A stretch of 64,000 nucleotides of DNA, taken from Gracilaria gracilis (Eukaryota > Rhodophyta > Florideophyceae > Gracilariales > Gracilariaceae). How positions within the stretch are numbered: the stretch's first letter is position 1; each line of letters starts with the position of its first letter. The position numbers and the translations under genes were made by a program. Below the pieces are notes generated by a model. The model worked only from the letters and a program-made list of their open reading frames with translations, did not search any database and was not told the DNA's origin. Location: the NCBI GenBank assembly GCA_030374805.1, contig JARGSG010000012.1:930001-994000 (forward strand). The letters are read 5' to 3'. Positions 32,214-43,743 of this stretch are shown here, piece after piece.

Positions 32214-32411
32214 TTATGTGAACTCGTAAGTAAATTTGTTGTCATCATTAAGAACAACGGCTCCATCTGAAAGATTAACCAAAGTAAAGTATTGTTCTCC
32301 TTTGTAGAGCCATTTATTAACCACAAGGTAGTCATGTTCACTAGTAAAGCCCTTCGGCTTGCTTTGCTTGAGGTTGATCAAGGCATTAAGATTGTTTGTC
32401 GTAATCTTCAC
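32214..32411 (-). pseudogene. gag: Gypsy-2 gag fragment
   Basis: KPKGFTSEHDYLVVNKWLYK and QYFTLVN match the gag fragment of gypsy-1. The remainder of gag is not recognisable upstream of 32,411, where the Harbinger-like element begins. Confidence 0.55.
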
Positions 32412-32608
32412 GGTCGTGGATTGTTGGATGCTACCAATAGGTCCTTTTAATTAAGGATTTCTTCCTTACTTTCTAAGCCTCCTAATGCAGGCCATTTCTA
32501 ATTTTCAAACTAAGCGTGGTCCCTTATTCTGCAATCGCTTTCTCCTTATTCTGTAGTACGTTTGGATGGTTGTCAGCTGTATCACCACAACCGTAAAGCT
32601 CTTGCAGC

Positions 32609-33817
32609 ATGGGACTCGGAGAGGAAGCTCTGCTACCACTTCTGCTTTCTGAACAGATGCAGCAAACCGCAAGACATACACAAACTTTGGTACAGCAGGG
32701 AGCAATGTTAAACAAGACAACGGACACAGATGAGCATCAACACGAAGTGGGTATTATTTCTCATCATCCGGGACGAGTAAATGGAGTCACAGGATCTAAA
32801 GTTCTTCATGCGAAGCGTTCTTTGTCGTATGTATACGACAATATACGCAATCAAGACCCCGATATATCACTATTCAGCAAATCAGTTCATATATCTAGAG
32901 AGACTTTCGATGAGCTCCATGGACTTGTCTCTGTAGAAATACAGCAACCAATTGACGTCCGAGATCAGCAGCTTGGTGAAAAGCGTATATTGCGTCGTAG
33001 AAGACTAGAAACACAGGAAATGTTGTTCCTGTTTCTTGACTTGTTTGGTGGCTTTAATGAAGGTGGAGTCGGGGTAGAACGGATGGGGTATAGATACGGT
33101 GTTTCCCCGGGAACTGTTTCAAATTACTTTCGACATGTTCTATATGCTTTATGTAAGTGCCGGGATGAACTTGAACCAAGACTAATCAAATGGTCGTACG
33201 GGTAACAGAGGGCGCAAGTGGAAGGCCTTATTCTTGGAGTCCCAAAGTGCGTCTTCTTTGTCGATGGCAACAAGAACCGACGTTGGAGACCCGGACAGAA
33301 TTCAGAGCAGGAGCGAGCTTACGATGGATATAAAAAGGCGCATGTTTGGTCTATCTTAGTTTACTATGATCTGTTTGGGCGTTTCATCCGGGTTGAGATA
33401 TCTGACAACGGAGCTGATAGTGACCGAAATATGTATACATCCTCCGAAGTAGACAGAGATCCTGACGCCTTCTTGTCTCACGGACAACACGGTATGGCTG
33501 ACATGGGGTTTGGTGGGAGTGGCGCCCTGGTAGTTCCATATAAACGTAACGAAAGCACCAGTTGGATGTAACGGAGTTTGTACAATAGGCTCATTAGAAA
33601 ACAGAGGATGGTGAATGAGTGGGGGATAGGGTTCATCCACCACTGGTACCGTTTACTTCTAGGTAAATGACCGTTCGAGAAAACCCTCTTTCTCATAGCG
33701 TATAACACTTCTGCGTTGCTCTGCAACTGGTTGTTCCATGCACGAGGGTTTGCGCTACAGCCGCGTGCCCGGTATGAGGAAAAACTAGCGCGCCATTCAG
33801 CCAGGGAAGATGACTAG
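32609..33817 (+). pseudogene. PIF/Harbinger-type (DDE_4) transposase, three in-frame stops
   Basis: The ATG at 32609 opens one frame that can be read to a TAG at 33815-33817 (about 402 codons), with TAA at 33203-33205, TAA at 33569-33571 and TGA at 33668-33670. An N-terminal helical region is followed by a helix-turn-helix (MGYRYGVSPGTVSNYFRHV). The DDE core has VFFVDGNKNRRWRP, YDGYKKAHVWSILVYYDLFG and SDNGADSDRNMY. The end (RMVNEWGIGFIHHWYRLLLG) is typical of Harbinger-like enzymes. There are no frameshifts, so decay is recent or slow. Its stop directly abuts the stop of the convergent ORF on the other strand. Confidence 0.75.
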
Positions 33818-34396
33818 CTATATATTCTTCTTTCCTAAACCACTAAAGAATCTCGAGTAGCGGCGAGCGCCAAGTCCGCAGCGATCGGAGCCGTAGGCAA
33901 CCGGAGCGAAAGACTTTGAAATGTCAGAAAGAGAATTGACTCTAGTTCTTTTGTTCTCACTGGTAACGTGCGACATGTAATCTTTTCTCCAGTTCATGTT
34001 ATAACGCCGTTTCTCCTCCATAAGAACAGCGTCTGTGACATGACGGTTGCGGGCACTCGTTGCTACGCGAGAGCACGTTTCTTCCAACGTTTTCTGCTTT
34101 TGCAGTGGCGCACCGTTTGCGATAAGTGAGCGTAGCACCCACTTGTTTTCCACTTTATTCATAACATGACAAAGTGGCGGGCGTCGTGCTGGATGTGATT
34201 TTGAGCGTAAGATGGTTGCCGACGGTTGCGACTCGACGGTGCGGTGTACTTGCGGTCCAAGCGCTGAAAGGGGTACCAAACCGGCAGCGAGAGTATCAGA
34301 AGGAGATGATTCAAGCTCGTTGTTAGCGTGGGCTTGGTTTGATGGTAGTGACTTTTGTTGGGTCTCCTGTGACATCTCGATGGGGAGGGAATCCAT
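33818..34396 (-). CDS. Hypothetical basic protein, convergent with the Harbinger-like transposase
   Basis: 192 residues from an ATG at 34396. It is basic and Ser/Thr/Arg-rich, with no known domain I can name. Its TAG (33820-33818) lies next to the transposase stop (33817), with no intergenic base. Harbinger elements usually carry a second gene for a Myb/SANT-like DNA-binding partner, and this ORF is in the right place for that. The protein itself shows no clear Myb motif, so the role is a guess. Confidence 0.45.
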   Translation of the reverse strand: MDSLPIEMSQETQQKSLPSNQAHANNELESSPSDTLAAGLVPLSALGPQVHRTVESQPSATILRSKSHPARRPPLCHVMNKVENKWVLRSLIANGAPLQKQKTLEETCSRVATSARNRHVTDAVLMEEKRRYNMNWRKDYMSHVTSENKRTRVNSLSDISKSFAPVAYGSDRCGLGARRYSRFFSGLGKKNI

Positions 34397-34616
34397 CTCC
34401 AAAATTTCGGGTGGCTATGTCCGCTGGAGATTGAAGGGACGGCGACATAAGCTTAAGGATTAGCAAGCAGGCGCGTCGCAGTCTCTTATTTCTTCCCTTG
34501 TTTTGAAATAAGCCCTCCATTGAAGAATTTGGCTTAGGTTATTTTAACAGCGGTTGTCGTTCATCCTTATCTTATTTCAAAAATAAGCCTCATTTTTCTT
34601 CGTTAAAAAGGCCTCA

Positions 34617-34884
34617 TGAAACAACCGCTGTATTTCTTTACTCTACTTCCTCGGTGTCCAGGCACCCCTACTATAGTGAGCGACCACAGGCGGTATGTAA
34701 AGAGGTAAAGGACACTGTCGGCACAGCTTCAGCATCAAATGCAGGCCATATTACCTGTCAGCTACTCTCCTGTCTGGCAGGAAGATTACGACCCTCCAAA
34801 GCTGGCCGTAATCAGGTAGTATTCTATCTTTTCTATCTGTTGTGCAGTGACTCTGGGCATGCCCACAGACTCTCGCTTAACCCT
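34617..34884 (-). repeat. LTR-like dispersed repeat, right copy (MITE-free)
   Basis: It matches 27826-28385 without the 293-bp MITE. The uninterrupted junction reads CCATATTACCTGTCAG around 34,745-34,760, giving the empty target site. Confidence 0.65.
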
Positions 34885-35350
34885 CGTCGGGAACTTGGAA
34901 CCTTTGGGTTCCAGGTATGAGTGTTTTTGGGATAGATACCTGAAAGAGGTCACTGCTCTTCCAGATATCCATCCAATGTATTCCAGTCATAAATCGGACG
35001 ACGCCCATCTAGTAACGGCGTATGAATTTTGGTTCCCGTGTTCAAATAGAAACATCCTGCGTCCAGTGATGACAATGGCCAAGGCAAATTGATGTTCTAG
35101 TGACCATGCAAATAGCAATCTACCAATAATCAAGAACAGAAACATGAAATGTCAATCGGTAGGTCATATGAAGTTGGTGTACAGTTGTGAGTACAATTTT
35201 TGTAATAAGATCGGTTCCAACATATTCATCACACGCTGATTCGGAGGTTACTTGGCGGGATACGTAGTTCATTCGTGAACGCCAAATAGACTTCAAAGAG
35301 CGCAAACTAAAATCTTGCTTTCATTCCTCCTTCCGTTTCTTCCAGATTAG
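34885..35350. other. Non-coding stretch
   Basis: No supported gene. Weak frames only. Confidence 0.3.
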
Positions 35351-35389
35351 CATACCATGTCAGAGTGTACTGAACGTCTACATGGTAAA

Positions 35390-38300
35390 TGAAGACATCA
35401 TGAGTCCAGAGGATTTAATGCTCACACTTGCTTTTATTGTAATAAAAGAATACATGGAACATGCGGCCGTGCTTCTAGTCTTCAGGAAATCGAGAAGTAC
35501 GCTCCCGGAAAGGAAGTAGAAGGTTATAGAGCTCCTGGAGTATGTACGGGTTGCGATATGTAAGACGAAGTACGTCCTGGCAAGAATGTACAAAAGGTTT
35601 TGGATACAAACCAGGCTTCGTTTGTAGCACCGAAAACGATCACAGACGCTTCTCCGGCTGATGAAAATACAGCAGATCTATCACATGGCTCCTCGACTTC
35701 AGCAAATCAAACTGTATATCTTCCGCACAGGAATGAAGACCATTGTCCAATATTGTTTGATGTGGATGTAACTGGAGTCTCTGATACAGATAGGAATAAT
35801 TTAGAATACTCTTCCGACACACTGGAAAATTTCGATTATTAATCATATGATAAAGTTGGTGACGGCTCTGTATATCCTTGGGTGGAAGTACAGTTACAGG
35901 AGAAGAGCATCCAGTTGGAAATAAAGGACATTGACTCCTTTTCCGCCAGAATTCTCGTCCATGAGTGTCTACATGTTATGCGAAAGATGAGTTCAAAATT
36001 GGACGACATTTTAGAATCTCTTCTAGAACACCCACCTTCTCCTAAACAGGTCTTTAAAATATCCTTTAACATGGACACTCTCAGCGCGTTTGCAGAAGCC
36101 GCAACAGTGGGGCTTCGTGAAGCTAGAGTGGAAGGGGTGGGTTCACCGGATCACAGGCACCGCATTTGTACTGCCGAGAAAATGTCGCATTATTTCCGGG
36201 CGTTAATGATGTGCGGTGTCTATGATTGCTCTCCTGAAGACTGCTTGAAAAGGAAGATCGTAACGGCTGGTACGAATATGAAGAAATCCGAAGCCGAATA
36301 TCATTTACAAGATTCAAGGCTATTTGACCTGGCCTCACGTCGTGTACGGGTGCTTTAAATTCGTCACAGAGCAGATTAGGAAGTTTTCAATGGAACAAAA
36401 AACGCATAGATATTCCAGTTTTCGTAAATGCATTAGAACAAACCGTATCCAACGTATCTAGAAATATTTGTCTTCGCCCTGGATCCAGTGTTTTGGGATT
36501 GGAGGATGATCAATTGCGATTTGCTTCAGGGTACCATAAGCAACTACTCATTAAACCCGGAGAAGGAAAAAAGGGATGGGTTTGCATGCGACAAATATGA
36601 CATCTACCTTGACGGGATTGACGGCCGCATTGCACAACTTCAGTAGAGGTGAGACTGTCACGGAAGTATTTTAATCTTTGCTGCTGCTGTCAATGAGAAG
36701 AACCAATCCTCAAATAGCAGGATAAATGCTTTCAGAATCAGTTGTGTGTATCGATAGAGCATACGCAACAAAAGGTCTCAGTGAAGCTATTACTGGGGGA
36801 AATATTCCCGTCAGTTTTGTAGCTACATGCCATTAAAACACAAATCATCCAATTTCATATGGTGGAAAGAAAGCAAAGGAGATTAAAGGAACTCTTTCCT
36901 GCGCAAGAATGCGTGAACTAAAAATTTTCACCAGGAAGTCCAAGTCTGGAAAACACATATATGCTCTTGGTTATTGAGATCTTGGGAATCATAGGCGGGG
37001 CGTTTTGATGCAGTACAGCGGAATTCCCATTCTAACTCCATTTCAGTTTTCGTTGAAGCCCAGAAATCGAGTATCTTGGAAAGAAGATGTGTACCGAATG
37101 CCATTATCACCTACCAATCTATTACAAGATGTGGTAAGCAGCACACGGCATACATCAGGCGTGTCCGCAATTATCACTCATGAGATGGAAGCAGTTAATC
37201 TCCTCACTTCTGCAAAAAAAACAGATCACGCGTAATGGATTCTTTGTACGACAGAAATTAGCAGCACATCTTGCTACACTGTATTAAAGTGGGCTTTTGA
37301 TGCCTACCATCTCCGCAGCACGCTGCAAGGAGACGCCACCGAGGTTATAGATGCTCATCCTCTGCTGCGCTTCATTCTTGGTCATCCTTGGAAACATAAT
37401 TTTTATTCAATACATCAACCTTCTGAACAAATCAGAAAGGAAATTCTTGGCAAAGTATAGAAGACACTATACCGGAGACAAAACAGAGCAACAGTCTCTC
37501 AAACCTCGGGTGCTTTGAATGAAATGAGTATAATGCAATCTATACGTCAAGCGTTTGGTGCGGGGATAAGAGATAAAACATTGCACTGCGGGGTCAAGAG
37601 GAAATTTTATACGCACTCGTTTACCGAGGTTTGGTACAATCAAAGATTGATATGAGGCTTCTGACAAGGGTTGGCACTGTTGAGGAAATAAAAGTCGGTG
37701 ATTCTTTTGAGCTGGCTGCCGTAGAATGCAAGACACATCATGGTACAGCTCTAATGGAGACAAGACTGATCGCGAACAAATTGCTGCCAACAAAGTACAT
37801 TCGAATTGAAATCCAGGAGGATGATGTGGATTGGGCTTTACGTGAAGAACAGAATGACACTCTTGAAACCCCAAAGGTGGTCAAAAACTTCAAAAGGTTC
37901 GTTCCAGATCTGCAACATCGAGTACAGCTACTCCATTATGTAGATGTGTATGGAATATCACGAGTTTTTTACGTTGCTTCAGGACCAAACGCACTACTTT
38001 ATATTGTCAATGTTTGTTTCACTGATAACAATCGCACTACTGACGCCCTGCGACTAGCTGTATCTTCTGTCCTAGAATCTGGAGGAAAAGATACCTTGGA
38101 TTACAAGACCAAAATACCTGAAGGAGGAGAAGAACAATCTTACTTCCAGAGTCGGAAGTGCAGGAGACTGCACCTGGGACTTGCATAATGTGCAATGGAT
38201 TTGGTACTGCAGGTATATGAGCCACTACCTGTGGCAAACTATGTACGACCATCTCCAGTGAGATTCTGGAACGAGATTGGCAAAACTGGAACAAACACAT

Positions 38301-38590
38301 TTTCAAGACAGGTGGAGTATAATATTCCGGACCGAGTGAGAACTGTGAGAGGAACTTCGAAGATTTTACACCGTCAATTTTCTGTTCTATTGGTGAACTC
38401 TTTGTACTGCAAACGACTTTTAAGTTACTCTTCACAGCTATGGAACCAAACTTCTATCGCTTTCAGCAGTGCATTGCAAAAAGCAGGATTTTACAAGGTC
38501 AGACGGATGATGTCAAGACAACGGAACATGAGAACATTTGTTAAGGAAGTATTGCAAGGAAATGGACTTCCAAAGGGATGGAAGAGTTAA
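35390..38590 (+). pseudogene. Large unclassified transposon protein: zinc-finger, DDE-like core and possible YqaJ-type nuclease
   Basis: Plus-strand coding sequence can be followed piecewise over 3.2 kb. Near 35,420-35,550 Cys pairs (CFYCNKRIHGTC, then CTGC) suggest a zinc finger. The frame 35600-36358 continues through an in-frame TAA near 35840. A possible nuclease core has LEDDQLRFASG (36,500) and CIDRAYATKGLSEAITGGN (36,747), reminiscent of DDE transposases. The end (37631-38188) contains AAVECKTHHG, an E-x-K motif, followed by an ERLQ-poor but YqaJ-like stretch PDLQHRVQLLHYVDVYGIS. Many stops and shifts. The family is unknown to me and the domain calls are tentative. Confidence 0.45.
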
Positions 38591-39450
38591 AAAGGACTTT
38601 CGAACGCTGTCAAGCAAAAGTTTCCCATTGTTCTCGATCATTTGTCTCTTGGTCCTTCTTCACCACCACTGCGACTTTAAAAAACTCCGATCCGTCGAAA
38701 TGCAATTGAGCTCTTTAACACAGAGAAGGGCGGGGAACTGAGGCGCTCTGGTGAGCATATTCCAGTAGCTTACGAATAAAAATCCTGATCTTCAAGGAAT
38801 TGGAAATCTTGTTGGGTCTGCGTCTAAACTGGAATTCCTCTCAATAAGGGAAATTCAAATCATTCCAGGGGCAGACCAAAAACAATCTGCACTACGGGCT
38901 ATGAGTCACATTTATGTACGTCATTGAAATATGTCAGATCTCAAAATGGTTCTCTCTTTTTGGCCTTCCAATCTTGCTTTGATTATTTTCATTCAACCGG
39001 AACCCTAAAAATGCGTACCTTCGTTTACTCACGAATGCGAAAGGGAAGTGCGCTCGTTGAGAAAAAGAAAAGCTGTTTGAGCACTGTAGAAGAAAATGAT
39101 CTATTTCAAGTGGAAGAATCTCGGACGCATAAATCTAAGGTTCGGAGTGAAAAGAAAGGAAAATATAGAAGTAAACACAAGATGGAGTTTAAAAAAAAAA
39201 GGCGAAAAGAAAGCTGTAGTGTCCTCTATTATAGCACCTCTACCGGGCACCGAAATACGAGAGCAAAGCAGCAAAACGTCGACAATGTGGTGTCAAATAA
39301 ATGGCAAGAACCATTTTTCTGTTCTGCTCGTTTGCTACCAGTCCAAGCATCTCCAGAAGCAGAGTTCTAGCAGCCAAAGCTCTGTGCCGTCATGTCGGAT
39401 GTCATGGTCAATTAGAAGCTCGATGCGGCTCTAAACGAGCTTATGCAAGA
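38591..39450. other. Spacer with a lysine-rich ORF
   Basis: The plus frame 38924-39370 is Lys/Arg-rich and matches nothing known. It may be debris of the previous element or the 5' part of the next. Confidence 0.3.
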
Positions 39451-39479
39451 CATGTTAAGCCCATGAGAGAGTGAAGAGG

Positions 39480-40744
39480 ACAAGCCAAGTCACGAAGGCT
39501 CCACAACCGGGCGAGCACCGAATGTAAACCGCAAAAGATTCAGTGTGCACCAACAGCTCTGCAAAAACTACCTTTGCTCCGATCTTGTTTACCATGATGG
39601 GAATTTTTGGCGTCCTTTTCAGCATTCCAAGAATGCCTTCTACATCATCAGTAACAAACTCCAAACGGAGTACAAGTACTTCAGAAAACTACCCAGTTGT
39701 ACTGGCACTATGGGGTTCAGTGAAGAACAAAAAGTGAAAGCTTCTTTGCGATTGTTGGCATACGCATTGAAGCAGACACAGTTGACGAGTATATGCGCAT
39801 GGCGGAATCTACAGCAGCGGAATTCTTGAAAGAGTTCTGCTCTAGCATAGTTACGTCGTTTTCAGCCGCGTATCTTCGATATCCGTCTACTGCCAATCAA
39901 CATCACATTCTGAGTAGGACTAAGAAGCTTGGGTTTCCAGGTATGATTGGAAGCATTGATTGTTTCAAATGGATGTGGAAAAATTGTCCCGTAGCACGGA
40001 GAGGACAGTATCAGGTGAAAGAGGGGAAACCAAGTTTGACGCTGGAGGCAATTGCTGACGATCGCCTTTGGATATGGCACGCCTTCTTCGGAATCCCAAG
40101 AAGCGCAAATGACATAAACGTGCTCGGGATGCCTTCCCAGGTTAAAAAATTGCGTTCGGCTCGTTCCCACCAAGAGTATCCTACGTTCTGAATGGTAAGC
40201 AGAAGCCTATATCACACTTTCTTTGTGATGGTGTATATCCCAAGTTTCTCACTTTCGTACATACGGTACAAAAACCGTTGGCGAAGCAGAAAAAAGTCCA
40301 TGCAAAGAGGCCAGATGGGCGTCGAAAAGACCTGGAGCTGACGTTTGGGTACTACAAGGTCGATGGCACATTGTTCGTCGCCCATCACGGTTCTGGCATG
40401 TTTCGACAATGAAAAATGTTATGCTATGTTGCATAATATTGCACAACATGATGGTGAGAGAGGGTTTAACGGATGAGGAGCTGACATGGAGAGGTATAAA
40501 CGGCAGCGGGCAAGTGGAGGAGGTACATGTGGGACCCCTTGTGTGGGCTAATCGTGGCGATCCTGAAGTTGTTGAGGGATCAACTGCTGCTCTGTGCAAA
40601 AAAGATAGTTTTTTGAAGGGCGAACTGCAACAACGGACGTTGCAGAATGGCGTTATGAGTCATTTGTGGACATTACGCGGAGCGGGACACCACGAGAGTG
40701 TGGCAAATCGTTTGCTGTTCGTCCAAAAAGGCGTTATACACTAA
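39480..40744 (+). pseudogene. Plant-type PIF/Harbinger transposase (second Harbinger element)
   Basis: Pieces in three frames assemble into the plant-transposon type of Harbinger nuclease. N-terminal: YHDGNFWRPFQHSKNAF. After a one-base shift near 39,768: EADTVDEYMRMAESTAAEF, GFPGMIGSIDCFKWMWKNCP (first Asp) and LEAIADDRLWIWHAFFG then SANDINVL (second Asp). After a shift near 40,160: VSYVLNGKQKPISHFLCDGV, HAKRPDGRRKDLELTFGYYK (Glu region). Finally CCIILHNMMVREG near 40,430. Three frameshifts make it inactive. Confidence 0.85.
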
Positions 40745-41570
40745 CCGAAGTGCAACGCCCTCGCGGAGGGAATCCTGCGACTTATTGATTTTCCGACATG
40801 TCGGTTAGGCGAAGTTTATGACTACATATTCTGACCACTACTGTGGACTGGACACGTGGGAAACGGTGAGTCAGGGAGGTTGGCACAGCATTGCTGGTAA
40901 TTTAGATATTTATTAGTTAGTATTTGACTAATTTGGAGAGATTTTCACATACTATCCGGTGCCATGGCACCAAGGCCTTGCCACTCAGTAAATCTCCCCA
41001 GCCTGGGTTGGCTCTAGACTTCTTCGCTTTCGTCCGTACTCCTCCTTGGAGGGATACGCCGTTTCTAACGGGCTGTCCATCCCCCTGTGACACCTAAACG
41101 AACCCATTGCTGGGAGTATTTACTAACTATTGTCTTGTTTGCCCTTGTATAAGGTGTCCTCCGGCTTTACCGTTTTTACTTGGTCACTATCGCGACTCCC
41201 CTGTTTTTCCTCTTTCTTTTTTGGGTTGCTCCCCGCAACCCGCGGCCTGTGCTGACACCGAGTCGCACTCGCCACATTGTGGACATTTCGCCTCCTTGGG
41301 GGACAACACACACACGCCGCTTACGCAGAGTACCTTCTTGTCTCACCTTCCTACGCAGGTTGTGAAGGGTTGACTTCGGTCTTACACCCGACATAGTCGT
41401 GTCATCCCTAGAAGGGCTCTACTGCTGGGTTTGACTTGTGAGGGGAAGATCTGGACGTCTTCTGGTGATTTCCCGCTTGCGGGCATTGCACTACAGTAAC
41501 TAAGAAGGATGATTTGCGATATTGAATACCTTTGCCGCAATCTGAGGCTACAAACCGGTCACTCGGACTG
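40745..41570. other. Non-coding stretch between the two Harbinger-2 genes
   Basis: Open frames here overlap in several phases and show no domain. A short CA run lies at about 41,308-41,317. Confidence 0.4.
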
Positions 41571-42282
41571 CTAACTATGGCCTTTCTCGGTCACTAAAGA
41601 ATCGGTTTGGGGCGCAACAAACTCCACCTCTTCATTCAGTGCGGTCGTTTGTGGGAATTCCTCCCGTTTTTTGTTGGCCTTTTTCTGCGTAGGTTCGCCT
41701 AACACCCGCTTACGACATATGCGAAAGAACTCCGCCGCTTCAGGAATATTATCCGGAGAAGCAGTAAACAGCGATATATCATTTTGTCTCTGAATCTTCT
41801 CGGCTCGTCTACGTTGCAAATCAAGATCCTCCTTTGCGACTTTGGGCTTCTCCCCGTAGTGCCTTTGTCTCGCGTACTCCATTTCGCTGCCTCTCGGCCG
41901 TGTGGACTTACTTTGGTACACTTTATTTCAGGATTATCGGCGGCTGTGCTGTTAATCTTCTACTGAATTTCTTCTTCCGTTTCAATAGCGTTGTTTCTTT
42001 GGTACTGCTTTCAAATGACCATGTTTTCTCGCTTATATCGTTTGAAAACTTTCAGTGATCCTTTAATACGGCTCAAGCCTTCATGAACTTAAACGGCTCA
42101 ACTGTATTATCCATAGGTGACTTCAGAGCAATTCTATTGAATAGCGCTGTTGCCATGCGAATCTTGTCTTCTTCGTTGTATCTAGACGGGTTGATGCGCA
42201 TCAAGCGCATGTAGCACGCCATAAACTGGGTACACTTTGTGCTCAACAATTTGATACGATTACGAATTGATTGAAGGAACAA
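41571..42282 (-). pseudogene. PIF/Harbinger accessory (Myb/SANT-like, NAM-associated type) protein
   Basis: The N-terminal piece (42282-42073) reads FMACYMRLMRINPSRYNEED then KIRMATALF and ends PFKFMKA, the pattern of the DNA-binding partner encoded by PIF/Harbinger elements. It continues past in-frame TGA codons (where Trp is expected) into a basic stretch, shifts frame near 41,930, and ends with TRPRGSEMEYARQR and a helical tail (SLFTASPDNIPEAAEFFRIC). It is convergent with the transposase at 39.5-40.7 kb, so together they form a classic two-gene element. In that system the partner binds DNA and imports the transposase into the nucleus. Confidence 0.7.
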
Positions 42283-43445
42283 TCTAAACGGTTTGCTGAC
42301 TTGTACACATCATTGTAGATGTTTGTTACGTTCTAAAGGAAGAGTTTCTTTTTGCAGTCGGTTCCGATTGTACCCTTTCTAGAGGTTTGTATGTAGGCCT
42401 TTTTTACGGCAGCGTGTTTCTGTGGGGAAATGTTAGGACTGCGTGTATTCTGATTTTTTTTGTTCCATCGTGGAACAAGCTGTCATGTGTTTTCACTTTC
42501 ATGCATCCGTGATTGGGTTGGACTAGGTTCTCTGAGATGGAACACATTGGGCACCTCGTTGACGTCCGTCGTTTTGGTCTCGGGTGTTTCGGTTCGTTCC
42601 CGCGAAACATGGAGATGGTCAGCCATTAATTGACGCACGCGTAGAGAGCTTTTTTGTCCATTTCTTTTGAACAGGCTCAGATTTGTGATACATATCATCT
42701 ATATTTGGGCAGGAAGTTGCTACCTGTTCGAATACTTACTGCCAATTCTGGCCTGGTGGAGATGCCCACGTTGAGCAACATACTTCTTTGCTTCTGTGCT
42801 TCGCCTGCTGGATATGCTCTTATGATAGAAGTTCAGCATCAAATTGTACAACGGTGCACTACAGTTGCCATATGTTTGAAAATTCAATGCAAAGATATGA
42901 TATCGAATGCTCATTTATACCTGGAAACGACTTTTGTCCACATAGAATACTAATTGTGCACTTGGAAGTGCTGGACATACTTGCTTTGAAGTGTGATGTC
43001 CATTTGGAAGCATCTGTCGCCTCAAATGAAATATCTGCTTGTCCAAAAAATTAGAAATTCATGTTTTCCATGAGAGAGAAGGAGTTTTTGATCACATGCA
43101 TTGCTTCTTGCCTACATCGGAAACCATATACTTTGTCCTATCATAAGCTACCAAAAGATGAGTCACGTTTAAAGAATTAAAAACTTTTCTTGAAAGTAGT
43201 GCTTTGTATCTCTTCGAAATACCCCTAAACACTCCTGTAGACCTCTGTAACAAGTCATAATGTTCAAATTTGACCTTTGTAGTCCAAATGAATGCATAAT
43301 GGCCACACAAAGAGATCAATTAGTTATCTTTCAGGAACCACAAAATGCACCAAACATGGGCCATACGCCCCGTGGCCATGCCTCAAAAACCTACAAAAAA
43401 TAAGGTGTAACTTGAGTATCCTAGACGAGAAATATCGCTCTTAAC
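42283..43445. other. Non-coding stretch
   Basis: No supported gene or repeat. Weak frames only. Confidence 0.35.
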
Positions 43446-43743
43446 CTTGCAGTCTAACTTCGAATATGGCCTAAGTATGGCCGAGATATGGCCGAATTGT
43501 GGCCGTTTAGCTCGAAAAATTCGGAGAACGTGTAACAACGGAAAATAAGTACTTTCGCCAACTGACACGTGTACACTTCGGCCATATTTAGGCCACATTT
43601 GGACCATATTTTGGCCATATGAAGAAAAATGAAACTTGTTTATCTCCGCTTTTTAAACGTTCTCACAATTTTTCGAGTTAGACGGCCACATTTCGGCCAT
43701 TTCTAGACCATACTTAGGCCATATTCGAAGTTTATAGAGCAAG
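43446..43743 (-). mobile_element. MITE copy 2
   Basis: It has the same foldback structure and ATGGCCGAA-rich arms as copy 1, in the opposite orientation. The inverted ends carry (A)AACTTCGAATATGGCC. The outermost bases (CTTGC) also pair. A TA duplication is not clear here. It lies directly beside the end of the next transposase remnant. Confidence 0.75.

Larger units (their letters stand above)
28666..32411 (-). mobile_element. Ty3/gypsy retrotransposon remnant (gypsy-2)
   Basis: Gag, protease, RT, RNase H, integrase and a chromodomain-like C-terminus lie in order on the minus strand. LTR-like repeats lie outside it (27.8-28.4 and 34.6-34.9 kb). The Harbinger-like element at 32.6-34.4 kb appears to sit in its 5' part. 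Confidence 0.85.
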
